64,000 bases of DNA from Heyndrickxia acidiproducens DSM 23148 (GCF_000374345.1 NZ_KB893983.1:20518-84517), one strand, 5' to 3'. Positions 1 to 8,814 are shown, numbered from the stretch's first letter. The notes: generated by a model from the sequence alone, not told the origin. Translations and numbers: made by a program.

Positions 1-175
1 AAATGGCTTTCATAAGGGTGATGAACGCCATCCCGAGCAAAATATAGGATCAAAATAGCTTTCATAAGGGTGATGAACGCCATCTCGTGCAAAATTTAGG
101 ATCAAAATAGCTTTCATAGCACCGATGAACGCCATCCCGTGCAAAATAAAGGACCAAATTGTCTTTCATCAAGCA
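1..175. repeat. 52-bp palindromic repeat array 1 (4 cores)
   Basis: Cores start at 7, 59, 111 and 163, exactly 52 bp apart. Each has a left arm CTTTCAT, a 7-nt loop and a right arm ATGAACG; the fourth keeps only its left arm. The linkers are nearly identical to one another. In reverse complement the core reads CGTTCAT-N7-ATGAAAG and the linker begins CTATTTTG, as in the first part of the array at 50689-51593. The array may extend left of the window. It ends at the terminator of the CotF-like gene. Confidence 0.9.
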
Positions 176-183
176 GCTTAGCT

Positions 184-222
184 GAAAAAGGGGCCTTCCC
201 CGGTACCGGGACAGCCCCTTTC
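184..222 (-). terminator. Rho-independent terminator of the CotF-like gene
   Basis: A GC-rich hairpin pairs AAGGGGC with GCCCCTT around a second palindrome GGTACC. On the minus strand it is followed by a T run. It lies directly behind the stop codon at 226. Confidence 0.8.
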
Positions 223-225
223 TAA

Positions 226-561
226 TTATTGAAGGTGTCCGCCGTATGGAAATTGGCTGGAGTAGCCTTGGTGCTGCTGCAATGATTGCTGCATTTTTTC
301 CTGTTCGGCTGCTTCCAGACTGTACCATCCTTTTTGGAACATCAATTCATAAAGTCTGCGCTGCTGGTTCTGCGTTTCGGTAAAAATTGAAAGCAGATCC
401 TGGTAAAGCGCATCATGGCTGGCTTCGTTCATGGCTGTATTATAAGAAGCAGTCATGTACTTTTCCATCGCGAGCAGATCATTCGCAAGGTCTCGGTCAT
501 TCATTTGGGGCGTCTCCGGAACCTGCGTCTTTGGGTTTTGGATTTTTTGCTGATTATTCAT
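226..561 (-). CDS. yusN: Spore coat protein, CotF family (YusN-like)
   Basis: A 111-residue protein that is glutamine- and methionine-rich at both ends, with a helical middle part carrying the CotF-type pattern (NDRDLANDLLAMEKYMTAS, then NEASHDALYQDLL). CotF-family proteins are structural spore coat components. ATG 561 is chosen because AGGAGG lies 7 nt upstream; ATG 567 would leave only 1 nt. The neighbour at 597-854 is a shorter paralogue in the same direction, so the two are probably one unit expressed in the mother cell. The same gene type sits beside fadN in B. subtilis. Family assignment is firm; the role in this organism is inferred. Confidence 0.85.
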   Translation of the reverse strand: MNNQQKIQNPKTQVPETPQMNDRDLANDLLAMEKYMTASYNTAMNEASHDALYQDLLSIFTETQNQQRRLYELMFQKGWYSLEAAEQEKMQQSLQQHQGYSSQFPYGGHLQ

Positions 562-596
562 ATCCATGCCTCCTTATCAATAAAATTCAATACAAG

Positions 597-854
597 TTAT
601 TGTTGCTGTTGTGTCTGCCCAAGATGGCCCATAATTTGCTGGTAATGGCGCTGGTGCATCTGCCCGCAAGCTTCAAATGCAGCTTTAAGTTCTGCTTCCT
701 GGGAGCGTGCTGCGGCATCGTGCGCTTTTTTCATGGCAAGCAGGTTCCAGGCGAGCATATCATCAACATAAGACAAATCTTTTGTAGTCAATACCCGTGG
801 CGGTGTTTGATAGACCTGCTGCTGGTTTTGCTGTGAAAAAGGCTGCTGTTGCAT
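597..854 (-). CDS. Small CotF-like spore coat protein
   Basis: An 85-residue protein with Gln-rich tails (an N-terminal run rich in Q and a terminal run of Q) around a helical core that resembles the neighbouring CotF-family protein: LTTKDLSYVDDMLAWNLLAM here, NDRDLANDLLAMEKY there. It is probably a shortened paralogue from a local duplication. Start ATG 854 has AGGAGG 8 nt upstream. It reads into the gene at 226-561 with a 35-bp gap. No signal peptide or membrane segment is visible, as expected for a coat protein made in the mother cell. The exact location in the coat cannot be told from the sequence. Confidence 0.75.
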   Translation of the reverse strand: MQQQPFSQQNQQQVYQTPPRVLTTKDLSYVDDMLAWNLLAMKKAHDAAARSQEAELKAAFEACGQMHQRHYQQIMGHLGQTQQQQ

Positions 855-998
855 TATAAATTCCTCCTTTTCTGGTTCCAGATCTTCGTTTATTCTTTGA
901 ACAAGGGACGTATCTTATACAACGCCCCGCAAAAATTAAGTGAAACTCCACCATTGGGATTTCTCGTCCCGCACGGATGGTTAGTTCAAAGAGAGAGC

Positions 999-1032
999 CT
1001 CACTGCCCGTTATGCCGGGAAAAACGGGCGGC
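999..1032. repeat. Dispersed hairpin element, copy near yuzL
   Basis: A hairpin pairs GCCCGTT with AACGGGC. The stretch CACTGCCCGTTATG followed by GGGAAAA and CGGG closely matches 6868-6900 downstream of fadE. The surrounding gap 855-1078 holds no gene I can support. Confidence 0.5.
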
Positions 1033-1078
1033 AAAAACCGGCTGTAAGATGTTAGCGGACGATAATACCGCTATGCCG

Positions 1079-1210
1079 CTATTTTTTGTACTGGTTGTTT
1101 TGGCTGTTTACTTTGCCGCCGCCGTCCCTTTCAACCGTCGGGCCGGCATTGCCCTTTACGCTTGCTGCTGAGACACCTGCTTTTGACGGGTTTTTCTTTA
1201 ACCTGGCCAT
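1079..1210 (-). CDS. yuzL: YuzL-like small basic protein
   Basis: A 43-residue, Lys/Asn/Gly-rich peptide that begins MARLKKNPSKAGVSAAS and ends KVNSQNNQYKK. This matches my recollection of the YuzL family found in Bacillus between the CotF-like gene and fadN, which is its position here. The start is marked by AGGAGG 7 nt upstream of ATG 1210. It has no cysteines and no hydrophobic segment. Its high charge and small size recall minor acid-soluble or other spore proteins, but no function is established. It is divergent from fadN. Confidence 0.75.
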   Translation of the reverse strand: MARLKKNPSKAGVSAASVKGNAGPTVERDGGGKVNSQNNQYKK

Positions 1211-1349
1211 CGTTTCACCTCCTGTACATGTACGGTTATAGCTTATCCAAACAGCCCCGATTCAAATAAAAATTTAAAAAAATGTTCATTTTTCGTGAAT
1301 AAGTGATTGCTAGGTTGAGAAAATTCGTATATATTAGTAATAGAAATAG

Positions 1350-1367
1350 TGAATGAGTATTCATTCA
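1350..1367. promoter_or_regulatory. FadR operator upstream of fadN
   Basis: TGAATGAGTATTCATTCA is an 18-bp palindrome with one mismatched pair. It fits the Bacillus FadR consensus TGAATGA-N4-TCATTCA. It lies 23 bp before the fadN start, so FadR bound here would block transcription until long-chain acyl-CoA releases it. Confidence 0.9.
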
Positions 1368-1389
1368 AACATTCGAAAGGGGATACTAT

Positions 1390-3774
1390 ATGCGGTATAA
1401 CATTAAAAAAGCAGCGATTATCGGCTCCGGCGTGATGGGATCCGGAATCGCTGCCCACCTGGCAAACATCGGAATTCCAACGCTTTTGTTGGATATCGTC
1501 CCAAAAGAATTGACAGATGAAGAGAAAGCAAAGGGGTACACACTGGAAAATAAAGAAGTACGAAACCGTTTCAGCCAATCCGCGCTGCAAAAATTACTGA
1601 AGCAAAAACCCGCGCCGCTCGCTTCCAAAAAAAGCCTGGCACTGATTGAAGCCGGCAACCTGGAAGATGATCTTGGGCGTTTAAAAGAAGCCGACTGGAT
1701 CATTGAAGTGGTGACGGAACGTTTAGAGATTAAGAAATCTGTATTTGAAAAAGTGGATCAAAACCGCCGGCCCGGCACGATTGTCAGCTCTAATACATCA
1801 GGGATATCGATTGAGGCGATGGCATCCGGCCGCAGCGAGGATTTCAGGAAACATTTTCTCGGTACCCACTTTTTCAACCCGCCCCGCTATTTAAAACTTT
1901 TAGAAGTGATTCCGACTGCCGAAACCGATCCTGAAGTTACGGCATTCATGAAACAATTTGCAGAGGATGTTTTAGGCAAAGGCGTGGTCATTGCCAAAGA
2001 CACGCCGAACTTTATCGGGAACCGCATCGGGACATACGGTCTCCTTGTTACAGTACAGGAAATGTTAAAAGGCGGCTATACGGTTGGCGAAGTGGACTCG
2101 GTTACAGGCCCTATCATCGGACGGCCGAAAAGCGCAACCTTCAGAACCCTGGATGTCGTTGGCATTGATACATTTGTGCATGTCGCCAATAACGTCTATG
2201 AAAAAGTTGAAGGACGGGAAAAAGCCATTTTCAAAGTACCGGACTTCATTCATCAGCTTGTTGAAAACGGCTGGCTTGGCAGCAAAACCGGGCAAGGCTT
2301 TTATGTGAAAAAAGGAAAAGAAATTTATGAATTGAATCCGGAAACGATGGATTACAGGGAACGCACAAAAATGAAAGCGGATTCTTTGGCAGCGGCCCAG
2401 CAGGCAAAAGGCCCGGCAAACAAAATGAAGGCGATCGTTTATGCGGATGATCGTGCCGGACAATTGCTGTGGAACGTTCTCGCCCCTGTCCTGGTTTATT
2501 CCGCTGAACTGGCCGGCGTGATTGCCGATGATATTCTGGCTATCGACCAGGCGATGAAATGGGGGTTCGGCTGGAGTTACGGGCCGTTTGAAACATGGGA
2601 CGCAATCGGTGTTGAAAAATCCGTACAAAAAATGGAAGAGGAAGGGCTCACAGTGCCGGACTGGGTAAAAGAAATGCTTGAAAACGGCTGTTCTTCCTTT
2701 TACAAAGAAGAAAACGGCCATGTTTCTTATTACCATAACGGCGCATACAAAACGGCGGAAGCAAATCCGAAAGCAATCAATTTGAAGGCACTGAAAAAGC
2801 AGGGCAAGGTGATAAAAGAAAATACGGGTGCAAGTTTGATCGATATCGGCGACGGGGTCCTGCTGCTCGAGTTTCACTCCAAAAGCAATGCGATCGGGCC
2901 CGACATTTTGCAGATGATCCATTTTGCAGTCGATGAAGTGGAGAAAAATTACAAAGGACTGGTGATCGGCAACCAGGGCAAAAATTTCTGCGTCGGTGCC
3001 AATGTTGCATTGATGCTGATGGAAGCACAGGATGACAATATTTTTGAACTCGACATGGTTGTCCGCCAGTTCCAAAATACGATGATGAAAATCAAATACA
3101 GCCAAAAGCCGGTTGTTGCAGCACCGTTTCAGATGACGCTCGGCGGCGGTGCGGAAGTCTGCCTGCATACGGCCCATATCCAGGCTGCAGGCGAAACCTA
3201 TATGGGGCTTGTGGAAACCGGTGTCGGCTTGCTTCCCGGCGGCGGCGGAAACAAAGAATTGTATATAAAACATTTGAAAAATATTCCGGAGGGTGTGCAG
3301 TTTGATCTGCAACATGTGGCCAACAAAGTGTTCGAAACGATCGCAATGGCGAAAGTGTCCACTTCTGCCGAAGAAGCACGCCAAAACGGGTTTCTGGATA
3401 AAAGCGACGGCATCAGTGCCAATCCGGACCATCTGATTGATGATGCCAAACAAGCGGTGCTTTATTTGGAAGCATCGGGCTACAAACCGCCTGTCCGCGA
3501 AAAAATCCCTGTTGTCGGGGAAACCGGCTATGCGGCACTGTTGCTTGCTGCACAAACGATGCATCTGTCGGGCTATATTTCCGAATACGATTTGAATATC
3601 GCGAAAAAAATCGCGTATGTGCTCTCCGGCGGAAAAGTCCCGTATGGCACAAAAGTTGATGAACAATACCTGCTCGATTTGGAGAGAGAAGCATTTTTAA
3701 ATCTGATCGCGCAGCCGAAAACACAGCAAAGAATGCAGCACATGCTTGTAAAAGGAAAGCCGTTAAGGAATTAA
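1390..3774 (+). CDS. fadN: 3-hydroxyacyl-CoA dehydrogenase / enoyl-CoA hydratase
   Basis: A 794-residue bifunctional cytosolic beta-oxidation enzyme. The N-terminal half is the NAD-dependent 3-hydroxyacyl-CoA dehydrogenase, with the Rossmann motif GSGVMGSGIAAHLANIG at about residues 13-29 and the dehydrogenase C-terminal domain to about 310. The C-terminal third is a crotonase fold with the glycine-rich MTLGGGAEV and the LVETGVGLLPGGGG segment. Together they hydrate enoyl-CoA and oxidise the 3-hydroxyacyl-CoA. It is the first gene of fadN-fadA-fadE, 36 bp before fadA. The length equals that of the B. subtilis homologue. A FadR operator sits just upstream. ATG 1390 follows an AAAGGGG ribosome binding site. 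Confidence 0.96.
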   Translation: MRYNIKKAAIIGSGVMGSGIAAHLANIGIPTLLLDIVPKELTDEEKAKGYTLENKEVRNRFSQSALQKLLKQKPAPLASKKSLALIEAGNLEDDLGRLKEADWIIEVVTERLEIKKSVFEKVDQNRRPGTIVSSNTSGISIEAMASGRSEDFRKHFLGTHFFNPPRYLKLLEVIPTAETDPEVTAFMKQFAEDVLGKGVVIAKDTPNFIGNRIGTYGLLVTVQEMLKGGYTVGEVDSVTGPIIGRPKSATFRTLDVVGIDTFVHVANNVYEKVEGREKAIFKVPDFIHQLVENGWLGSKTGQGFYVKKGKEIYELNPETMDYRERTKMKADSLAAAQQAKGPANKMKAIVYADDRAGQLLWNVLAPVLVYSAELAGVIADDILAIDQAMKWGFGWSYGPFETWDAIGVEKSVQKMEEEGLTVPDWVKEMLENGCSSFYKEENGHVSYYHNGAYKTAEANPKAINLKALKKQGKVIKENTGASLIDIGDGVLLLEFHSKSNAIGPDILQMIHFAVDEVEKNYKGLVIGNQGKNFCVGANVALMLMEAQDDNIFELDMVVRQFQNTMMKIKYSQKPVVAAPFQMTLGGGAEVCLHTAHIQAAGETYMGLVETGVGLLPGGGGNKELYIKHLKNIPEGVQFDLQHVANKVFETIAMAKVSTSAEEARQNGFLDKSDGISANPDHLIDDAKQAVLYLEASGYKPPVREKIPVVGETGYAALLLAAQTMHLSGYISEYDLNIAKKIAYVLSGGKVPYGTKVDEQYLLDLEREAFLNLIAQPKTQQRMQHMLVKGKPLRN

Positions 3775-3810
3775 TTTTTTTACAAAAAAGCACAGAAAGA
3801 GGGGAACTTC

Positions 3811-4989
3811 ATGAAAGAAGCTGTCATTGTGGCCGGAGCGAGAACGCCGGTCGGCAAAGCAAAAAAAGGAACATTGGCTGCGGTAAGGCCGGATGATCTC
3901 GGGGCGGCAGTGGTCAAAGAAACGTTAAAGCGCGCGGGCAATTATGAGGGCAATATTGATGATTTGATTATCGGATGCGCGATGCCGGAAGCAGAGCAGG
4001 GGCTCAATATGGCACGCAATATCGGGGCCTTGTCAGGGCTGCCGGAAACGGTGCCGGCCATTACGATCAACCGTTACTGTTCATCGGGTTTGCAGGCGAT
4101 CGCATACGGGGCGGAAAGGATTATGCTCGGGCATTCGGATACCGTCATCGCCGGCGGTGCTGAGTCGATGAGCCTTGTCCCGATGATGGGCCATGTGATC
4201 CGCCCAAATGTAAAACTGGCTGAAACGGCACCAGAATATTATATGGGCATGGGCCATACGGCGGAAGAAGTGGCGAAAAAGTTCGGCGTCAGCCGCGAAG
4301 ACCAGGATGCTTTCAGTGTGCGCAGCCACCAAAAGGCGGCAAAAGCACTTGCGGAAGGGAAATTCAACGACGAAATTGTGCCGGTCGATGTCACCATCCG
4401 TTCAATCGGCGAGGATCATCAACTGATTGAAAAACATGTTGTTTTTTCAAAAGATGAAGGCGTTCGTCCGGATACCAATATTGAAACGCTCGCAAAACTG
4501 CGCCCGGCTTTTTCGGTAAGGGGAACGGTGACAGCCGGGAACTCATCGCAAACCAGTGACGGTGCCGCAGCTGTGCTGTTGATGGACCGGGAAAAAGCGG
4601 ATTCCCTCGGTTACACACCGCTGGCCAAATTCCGTTCTTTCGCGGTGGCAGGGGTGCCGCCGGAAATCATGGGAATCGGCCCGGTTGAAGCGGTGCCGAA
4701 AGCATTGAAACTGGCCGGGCTGAGCTTGGAAGACATTGGCTTATTCGAGCTGAATGAGGCTTTTGCTTCACAGTCCATCCAGGTCATCCGCCAGCTTGGA
4801 TTAAATGAAGAAATGGTCAATGTGAACGGCGGTGCGATCGCACTCGGCCATCCGCTTGGCTGCACCGGCGCCAAATTGACTTTGTCGCTCATTCACGAAA
4901 TGAAAAGAAGAAATGTCCAATTTGGCGTCGTTACGATGTGCATTGGCGGCGGCATGGGCGCAGCCGGCGTCTTTGAACTGATTTCTTAA
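3811..4989 (+). CDS. fadA: Acetyl-CoA acyltransferase (3-ketoacyl-CoA thiolase)
   Basis: A 392-residue thiolase that cleaves 3-ketoacyl-CoA with CoA to acetyl-CoA and a shortened acyl-CoA, the last beta-oxidation step. The acylated cysteine is Cys90 in NRYCSSGLQ. The C-terminal catalytic elements are also present: His in GGAIALGHPLGCTGA and the second Cys in CIGGGMGAA. It has full family length. It is the middle gene of the fad operon, 36 bp behind fadN and 34 bp before fadE, with AAAGAGGGG ahead of the ATG. Biosynthetic acetoacetyl-CoA thiolases look similar, but the operon context decides for FadA. Confidence 0.95.
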   Translation: MKEAVIVAGARTPVGKAKKGTLAAVRPDDLGAAVVKETLKRAGNYEGNIDDLIIGCAMPEAEQGLNMARNIGALSGLPETVPAITINRYCSSGLQAIAYGAERIMLGHSDTVIAGGAESMSLVPMMGHVIRPNVKLAETAPEYYMGMGHTAEEVAKKFGVSREDQDAFSVRSHQKAAKALAEGKFNDEIVPVDVTIRSIGEDHQLIEKHVVFSKDEGVRPDTNIETLAKLRPAFSVRGTVTAGNSSQTSDGAAAVLLMDREKADSLGYTPLAKFRSFAVAGVPPEIMGIGPVEAVPKALKLAGLSLEDIGLFELNEAFASQSIQVIRQLGLNEEMVNVNGGAIALGHPLGCTGAKLTLSLIHEMKRRNVQFGVVTMCIGGGMGAAGVFELIS

Positions 4990-5023
4990 TGGGCAACGAA
5001 ACAAAAAAGGGAGGAATTTTCAA

Positions 5024-6808
5024 TTGGTAAACCAAACGGAAAAGATTGTGAAAGGCGGCAGCTTTTTAATTGAAGACGTTACACCTGAACAGGTTTTTAC
5101 ACTCGAAGAACTGACGGAAGAACAAAAAATGATCGCGAAAACAGCGGAAGATTACACAAACCATGAAGTGGTGCCGCAAGTGGAATACTTGGAAAAACAC
5201 GAGTTTGACCGCTCTGTAAAACTGTTGAAAAAAGCTGGCGAACTCGGGCTGCTCAGCGCCGATGTTCCGGAAGCATACGGCGGCCTTGCTCTCGATAAAG
5301 TAAGCTCCGCATTAATTTCCGAAAGAATTGCAAAAGTCGGCGGCTTTGCGATTTCCCATGGTGCCCACGTTGGCATTGGTTCACTGCCAATTGTTTTATT
5401 TGGAAATGAAGCGCAAAAGAAAAAATATCTGCCAAAACTTGCGACAGGGGAATGGCTTGCCGCATACGCCCTGACCGAGCCGAGTTCCGGATCTGACGCA
5501 AGGAGCGCAAAAACGCAGGCAAAATTAAATGAAGCCGGAACCCACTATATTTTAAACGGGGAAAAACAGTGGATTACCAATGCCGGGTTTGCTGATGTTT
5601 TCACCGTTTATGCACAAGTTGACGGCGGCCAGTTCACCGCCTTTATCGTGGAGCGTACTTTCCCGGGCGTATCGACAGGCGCGGAAGAAAAGAAAATGGG
5701 GATCAAATCGTCTTCCACGAGGACCCTAATTTTAGAGGATGTGCAGGTGCCGGTTGAAAATGTACTCGGTGAAATTGGCAAGGGCCATAAAATTGCCTTC
5801 AATATTTTAAATATCGGCCGTTATAAATTAGGGGTCGGTGCAGTCGGCTCCAGCAAGCATGTACTGGAAATTGCCGTGAAATACGCAAATGGGCGCCAGC
5901 AGTTCAAAACGCCGATCTCACAATTTAATCTGACAAAAGAAAAATTCGGAACGATGGCAGCCAAATTATACGCGGCGGAAAGTTCGGTTTACCGGACCGT
6001 TGGCTTGTTTGACGAAAGAATGAGCCATTTCACGCCGGAAGAAGAAAAAGACGGGAAGGCTGTCGCCAATGCGATTGCAGAATATGCGATTGAGTGCTCC
6101 CTGAATAAATTCTTCGCCTCCGAAGTACTCGATACCATTTGCGATGAAGCGGTGCAAATCCATGGCGGCTATGGCTTCATGGATGAATATGAAGTATCGA
6201 GGGCTTATCGTGACTCCCGCATTAACCGCATTTTTGAGGGCACGAACGAAATCAACCGTCTGATCGTGCCGGGCACCTATGTGAAAAAGGCATTCAAAGG
6301 GGAACTGCCGCTATTGCAAAAAGCACAAAGCCTGCAGGAAGAATTATTGATGATGATGCCGGAGCAGGTGGGCGATGAGCCGCTTGAACAGGAAAAGTAT
6401 GTGGTTAGAAACATGAAAAAAATTACGTTGCTTGCAGCCGGTACCGCACTGCAAACTTTCGGAAAAACATTTGAACAGGAACAGGAACTGCTTGCCAATA
6501 TTGCGGATCTTGTCTCTAATGTGTATGCAGCAGAGTCGTGCGTGCTCCGGACAGAGAAGGCGATCACAAAAGACGGGATTGAAAAATCGAAACAAAAATG
6601 GCTCTACACGCAGATTTTCACACAAGAAGCGTTCAATCAGTCTGAACAGATTGCGAAAGAATCACTTGCTGCCTGCTTAAAAGGCGACCAACTGCAAATG
6701 ACGCTGTCCGCGCTTCGCAAATTAACGCGCCACACCCCAATCAACGTGATTGCGAAAAAACGTGAAGCGGCCGATAAAATCATTGAAGCCGAACGCTATG
6801 TCCTATAA
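5024..6808 (+). CDS. fadE: Acyl-CoA dehydrogenase
   Basis: A 594-residue FAD enzyme that makes trans-2-enoyl-CoA from acyl-CoA, the first beta-oxidation step. The ACAD core covers about residues 30-420, with the FAD/substrate segment YALTEPSSGSDARS and the C-terminal motif IHGGYGFMDEYEVSRAYRDS followed by RIFEGTNEINR, which carries the family's catalytic Glu. The extra 170 or so helical C-terminal residues are typical of the long Bacillus FadE type. Translation starts at TTG 5024, as shown by GGGAGG 9 nt upstream. It is the last gene of the operon. Electrons should pass to ETF, which is not encoded here. Confidence 0.95.
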   Translation: MVNQTEKIVKGGSFLIEDVTPEQVFTLEELTEEQKMIAKTAEDYTNHEVVPQVEYLEKHEFDRSVKLLKKAGELGLLSADVPEAYGGLALDKVSSALISERIAKVGGFAISHGAHVGIGSLPIVLFGNEAQKKKYLPKLATGEWLAAYALTEPSSGSDARSAKTQAKLNEAGTHYILNGEKQWITNAGFADVFTVYAQVDGGQFTAFIVERTFPGVSTGAEEKKMGIKSSSTRTLILEDVQVPVENVLGEIGKGHKIAFNILNIGRYKLGVGAVGSSKHVLEIAVKYANGRQQFKTPISQFNLTKEKFGTMAAKLYAAESSVYRTVGLFDERMSHFTPEEEKDGKAVANAIAEYAIECSLNKFFASEVLDTICDEAVQIHGGYGFMDEYEVSRAYRDSRINRIFEGTNEINRLIVPGTYVKKAFKGELPLLQKAQSLQEELLMMMPEQVGDEPLEQEKYVVRNMKKITLLAAGTALQTFGKTFEQEQELLANIADLVSNVYAAESCVLRTEKAITKDGIEKSKQKWLYTQIFTQEAFNQSEQIAKESLAACLKGDQLQMTLSALRKLTRHTPINVIAKKREAADKIIEAERYVL

Positions 6809-6819
6809 GATAAAGTGAG

Positions 6820-6900
6820 CAGTTGATCTCCCACCTATCTTCTTTGTACCTTAAATCTTAAGGTGGGAGTCTTACTGCCCGTTATGGTGGGAAAAGCGGG
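6820..6900. repeat. Dispersed hairpin element behind fadE
   Basis: Inverted arms CTCCCACCT (6828-6836) and AGGTGGGAG (6861-6869) are followed by TCTTACTGCCCGTTATG and a CCCG/CGGG hairpin. About 60 bp match the minus strand at 43091-43150, including GTTGATCTCC, CTATCTTCTT and AGGTGGGAGTCTTA. The last third matches 999-1032. No protein is encoded. It could be a remnant end of a mobile element or a structured RNA; I cannot name it. Confidence 0.6.
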
Positions 6901-6935
6901 AAAAGAAGCGACTTCTCGGTTGCTTCTTTTCTTTA
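6901..6935 (+). terminator. Terminator of the fad operon
   Basis: The stem AAGAAGCGAC / GTTGCTTCTT has loop TTCTCG and a following T-rich stretch. It is the first good terminator after fadE. Confidence 0.8.
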
Positions 6936-6984
6936 CATACGGTATACCTTTTTATAGGAAGCTTAATGTAAAGGAGTGAATCAC

Positions 6985-7344
6985 ATGGCATTGGTTTTTT
7001 ACTGGTACCCGAAATGCGGGACATGCCGTAAAGCAAAAAAATGGCTGGATGAACATAGCATCACATATGACGCCATCCACATTGTTGAAAATCCGCCGTC
7101 CAAAGCACAACTAAAGGAATATTACGAAAAGAGCGGGCTTGAGCTCAAAAAGCTGTTTAACACAAGCGGGCGAAAATACCGGGAACTTGGTTTGAAAGAT
7201 AAAATCCCGGCCGCATCGGAAAACGAGCTTCTTGAATGGCTCGCCTCAGATGGGATGCTAATCAAGCGCCCGATTTTGGCAGACGGCGATTTTGCGCTGT
7301 TCGGTTTTAAAGAAGAAAATTACGAAAAATTACTTGTGAAATGA
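6985..7344 (+). CDS. yusI: ArsC/Spx-family protein YusI
   Basis: A 119-residue thioredoxin-fold protein of the ArsC/Spx family. The redox pair is Cys11-X-X-Cys14 in YPKCGTCRKA. The family core continues with GLELKKLFNTSGRKYRELGL. Members are either arsenate-reductase-like thiol enzymes or regulators of RNA polymerase (Spx, MgsR); the sequence alone does not decide. The start is ATG 6985, which AAGGAG precedes by 8 nt, rather than the in-frame GTG at 6976. It stands before gcvH as in B. subtilis. Arsenic resistance genes are absent nearby, so a role in arsenate reduction is not supported by context. Confidence 0.88.
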   Translation: MALVFYWYPKCGTCRKAKKWLDEHSITYDAIHIVENPPSKAQLKEYYEKSGLELKKLFNTSGRKYRELGLKDKIPAASENELLEWLASDGMLIKRPILADGDFALFGFKEENYEKLLVK

Positions 7345-7447
7345 TCCGGTTCTCTTGATTTATCCTTCATTTTCATGTAAATATAAAGTGAGGTTTCAGG
7401 AGATTGTAACATGGAAAAAGGCATACATACGATGGAGGGATTGAGAG

Positions 7448-7831
7448 ATGGCGGTACCACAGGAAGTGCGTTATACAAAAGAACATGAATGGGTAAAAGA
7501 AGAGGACGGCCATTACCGGATCGGCATCACGGATTTTGCACAAGCTGAGCTGGGGGATATTGTGTTTGTTGAATTACCGGAAAACGGTGATGAAATTAAA
7601 GCAAATGAACCTTTTGGGAGCGTTGAATCCGTGAAAACCGTATCGGAGTTATATGCGCCGATCAGCGGAAAAGTCGTTGCGGTAAATGAAGCATTAAATG
7701 ACAGCCCTGAATTTGTCAATGAATCTCCATATGAAAAGGCATGGATGATAGTGGTTGAACCATCCGATCCAGGCGAAGCAGAACAATTATTATCACCTGA
7801 ACAGTATGAAGAAATGATTAACGAAGAATAA
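7448..7831 (+). CDS. gcvH: Glycine cleavage system H protein
   Basis: A 127-residue lipoyl carrier that shuttles the aminomethyl group between the P, T and L proteins of glycine cleavage. In Bacillus it is also the acceptor of octanoate from which lipoate is passed on. The lipoylation lysine is Lys63 in [10 protein letters not shown], within the usual hairpin. GGAGGG lies 9 nt before ATG 7448. A short frame (7411-7488) with its own AGGAG overlaps the start out of frame and might couple translation. The P, T and L genes are not in the window, as is usual in Bacillus. The lipoyl synthase gene lies 11 kb downstream. Confidence 0.96.
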   Translation: MAVPQEVRYTKEHEWVKEEDGHYRIGITDFAQAELGDIVFVELPENGDEIKANEPFGSVESVKTVSELYAPISGKVVAVNEALNDSPEFVNESPYEKAWMIVVEPSDPGEAEQLLSPEQYEEMINEE

Positions 7832-7892
7832 ATCAGTGAGGGCATCGCAGAACATGCGGTGCCTTTATTTCAATAAAGGAATGAGTCATCTT

Positions 7893-8198
7893 ATGGAGGA
7901 TTGGACAAAAGAACAGATTGGCGAACGAATCAAGCAAGAACAAAAACTGGCACTCTATTTTTACACCCCTTTATGCGGTACATGCCAATTGGCAGGGAAA
8001 ATGATGGAAGTAGTTGAAGCGGCGGCAGGGCAGTTCACCTACGCGAAAGCCAACCTCAATTACGTTCCCGAAATGGCGGAGCGCTTTCACATTGAGAGCG
8101 TACCGTGCCTGCTTTTATTTGACAATGGACGTTTAAAAGATAAAGTGTACGCTTTTCAATCTGTTCCGTTTTTGTTTGAAAAATTAGCCAGCCTATAA
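7893..8198 (+). CDS. yusE: Thioredoxin-like protein YusE
   Basis: A protein of about 101 residues with a thioredoxin fold. The active-site pair is Cys28-X-X-Cys31 in TPLCGTCQL, and the conserved cis-proline region is ESVPCLLLF. It is probably a cytosolic thiol-disulfide oxidoreductase, since no signal peptide is present. The start is uncertain: ATG 7893 gives the usual family N-terminus, while ATG 7881 sits right behind AAAGGA. It follows gcvH by about 60 bp, in an order shared with B. subtilis, and is probably co-transcribed. Its partner protein is unknown. Confidence 0.85.
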   Translation: MEDWTKEQIGERIKQEQKLALYFYTPLCGTCQLAGKMMEVVEAAAGQFTYAKANLNYVPEMAERFHIESVPCLLLFDNGRLKDKVYAFQSVPFLFEKLASL

Positions 8199-8220
8199 AT
8201 CTATTTCTCGGGAAATATTT

Positions 8221-8250
8221 CGACAAGCTTCGAGGGCGTTGTCTTTTTTT
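8221..8250 (+). terminator. Terminator behind yusE
   Basis: A short stem GACAA / TTGTC with a 12-nt loop is followed by seven T residues. Confidence 0.65.
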
Positions 8251-8368
8251 CGTGCGCAAACGGCGTTTTTTGGGGGAAAGCGGCAGTTTTTGTTGTAAAA
8301 ATGGTGCAGGAATCAGGAGATCAATGCGGAATTACAAACATATACGAAACCGGATGGGGTGTGTTTGT

Positions 8369-8716
8369 ATGGAAGAATTGACCCAATCATTCCTGAATCA
8401 TGTGAACCGGAAGAATCATTTGAAGATATTGCTGCCCGAGAAGCCGCTGATTGCCTGTATTCATTACGGGGAAAGTACCTGCTGTATTTCTTTTTCAAAA
8501 GATCTTGTCCGCAATTTGTGCAACAATGAATGGCCGGAAGACATTGATATTGAAATTACGCTTCCACACTTGGTATTCAGGCAATTATTATCACGCCAGG
8601 TGCGCCTTAGTACCTGCCTGCAAAACAGGGAAGCCCGGTTTAAAGGCACTTTCCGCCATTTTCTGCTGGTGGAGTCGCTGCTGTGGCTTGGGAGCGGCGA
8701 AAAATATACAGCCTGA
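8369..8716 (+). CDS. Hypothetical protein, possibly SCP2-like (YusD type)
   Basis: A 115-residue protein that I do not recognise with certainty. The middle has alternating strands (LIACIHYGESTCCISFSKDL), and the end has the pattern of an SCP2-type lipid-binding domain: LVFRQLLSRQVRLS, then a basic stretch ending in FKGTFRHFLLVESLL. Its position after yusE fits B. subtilis yusD, a small SCP2-like protein. It has no signal peptide or membrane helix. The start is uncertain: ATG 8369 has GGGGTG 8 nt upstream, while ATG 8354 is also in frame. No catalytic residues can be named. Confidence 0.6.
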   Translation: MEELTQSFLNHVNRKNHLKILLPEKPLIACIHYGESTCCISFSKDLVRNLCNNEWPEDIDIEITLPHLVFRQLLSRQVRLSTCLQNREARFKGTFRHFLLVESLLWLGSGEKYTA

Positions 8717-8798
8717 ATATCGTTGCAGCGCATGCCTCGGTACATGGACGGCAGGAAAAGCAATCTTGGCATTTTCCCCATTTTATCAAATAACATTG

Positions 8799-8813
8799 TG
8801 AGAATGAGAATCA
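8799..8813. promoter_or_regulatory. Fur-box-like palindrome
   Basis: TGAGAATGAGAATCA matches the Bacillus Fur 7-1-7 box TGATAAT-N-ATTATCA at 11 of 14 positions. It lies before the terminator at 8815 and about 215 bp before the suf promoter. The word TGAGAAT appears again twice at that promoter. Confidence 0.35.
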
Positions 8814-8814
8814 C

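Noticed and set aside
2065..3666. A 533-codon open frame on the minus strand inside fadN
   Set aside because: It is antisense to a clear fadN gene, has an amino acid composition rich in His, Phe and Cys typical of shadow frames, and lacks a binding site or recognisable domain.
7345..7447. Glycine riboswitch before gcvH
   Set aside because: The gap is only about 100 bp and shows none of the tandem aptamer pattern; gcvH alone is usually not riboswitch-controlled in Bacillus.
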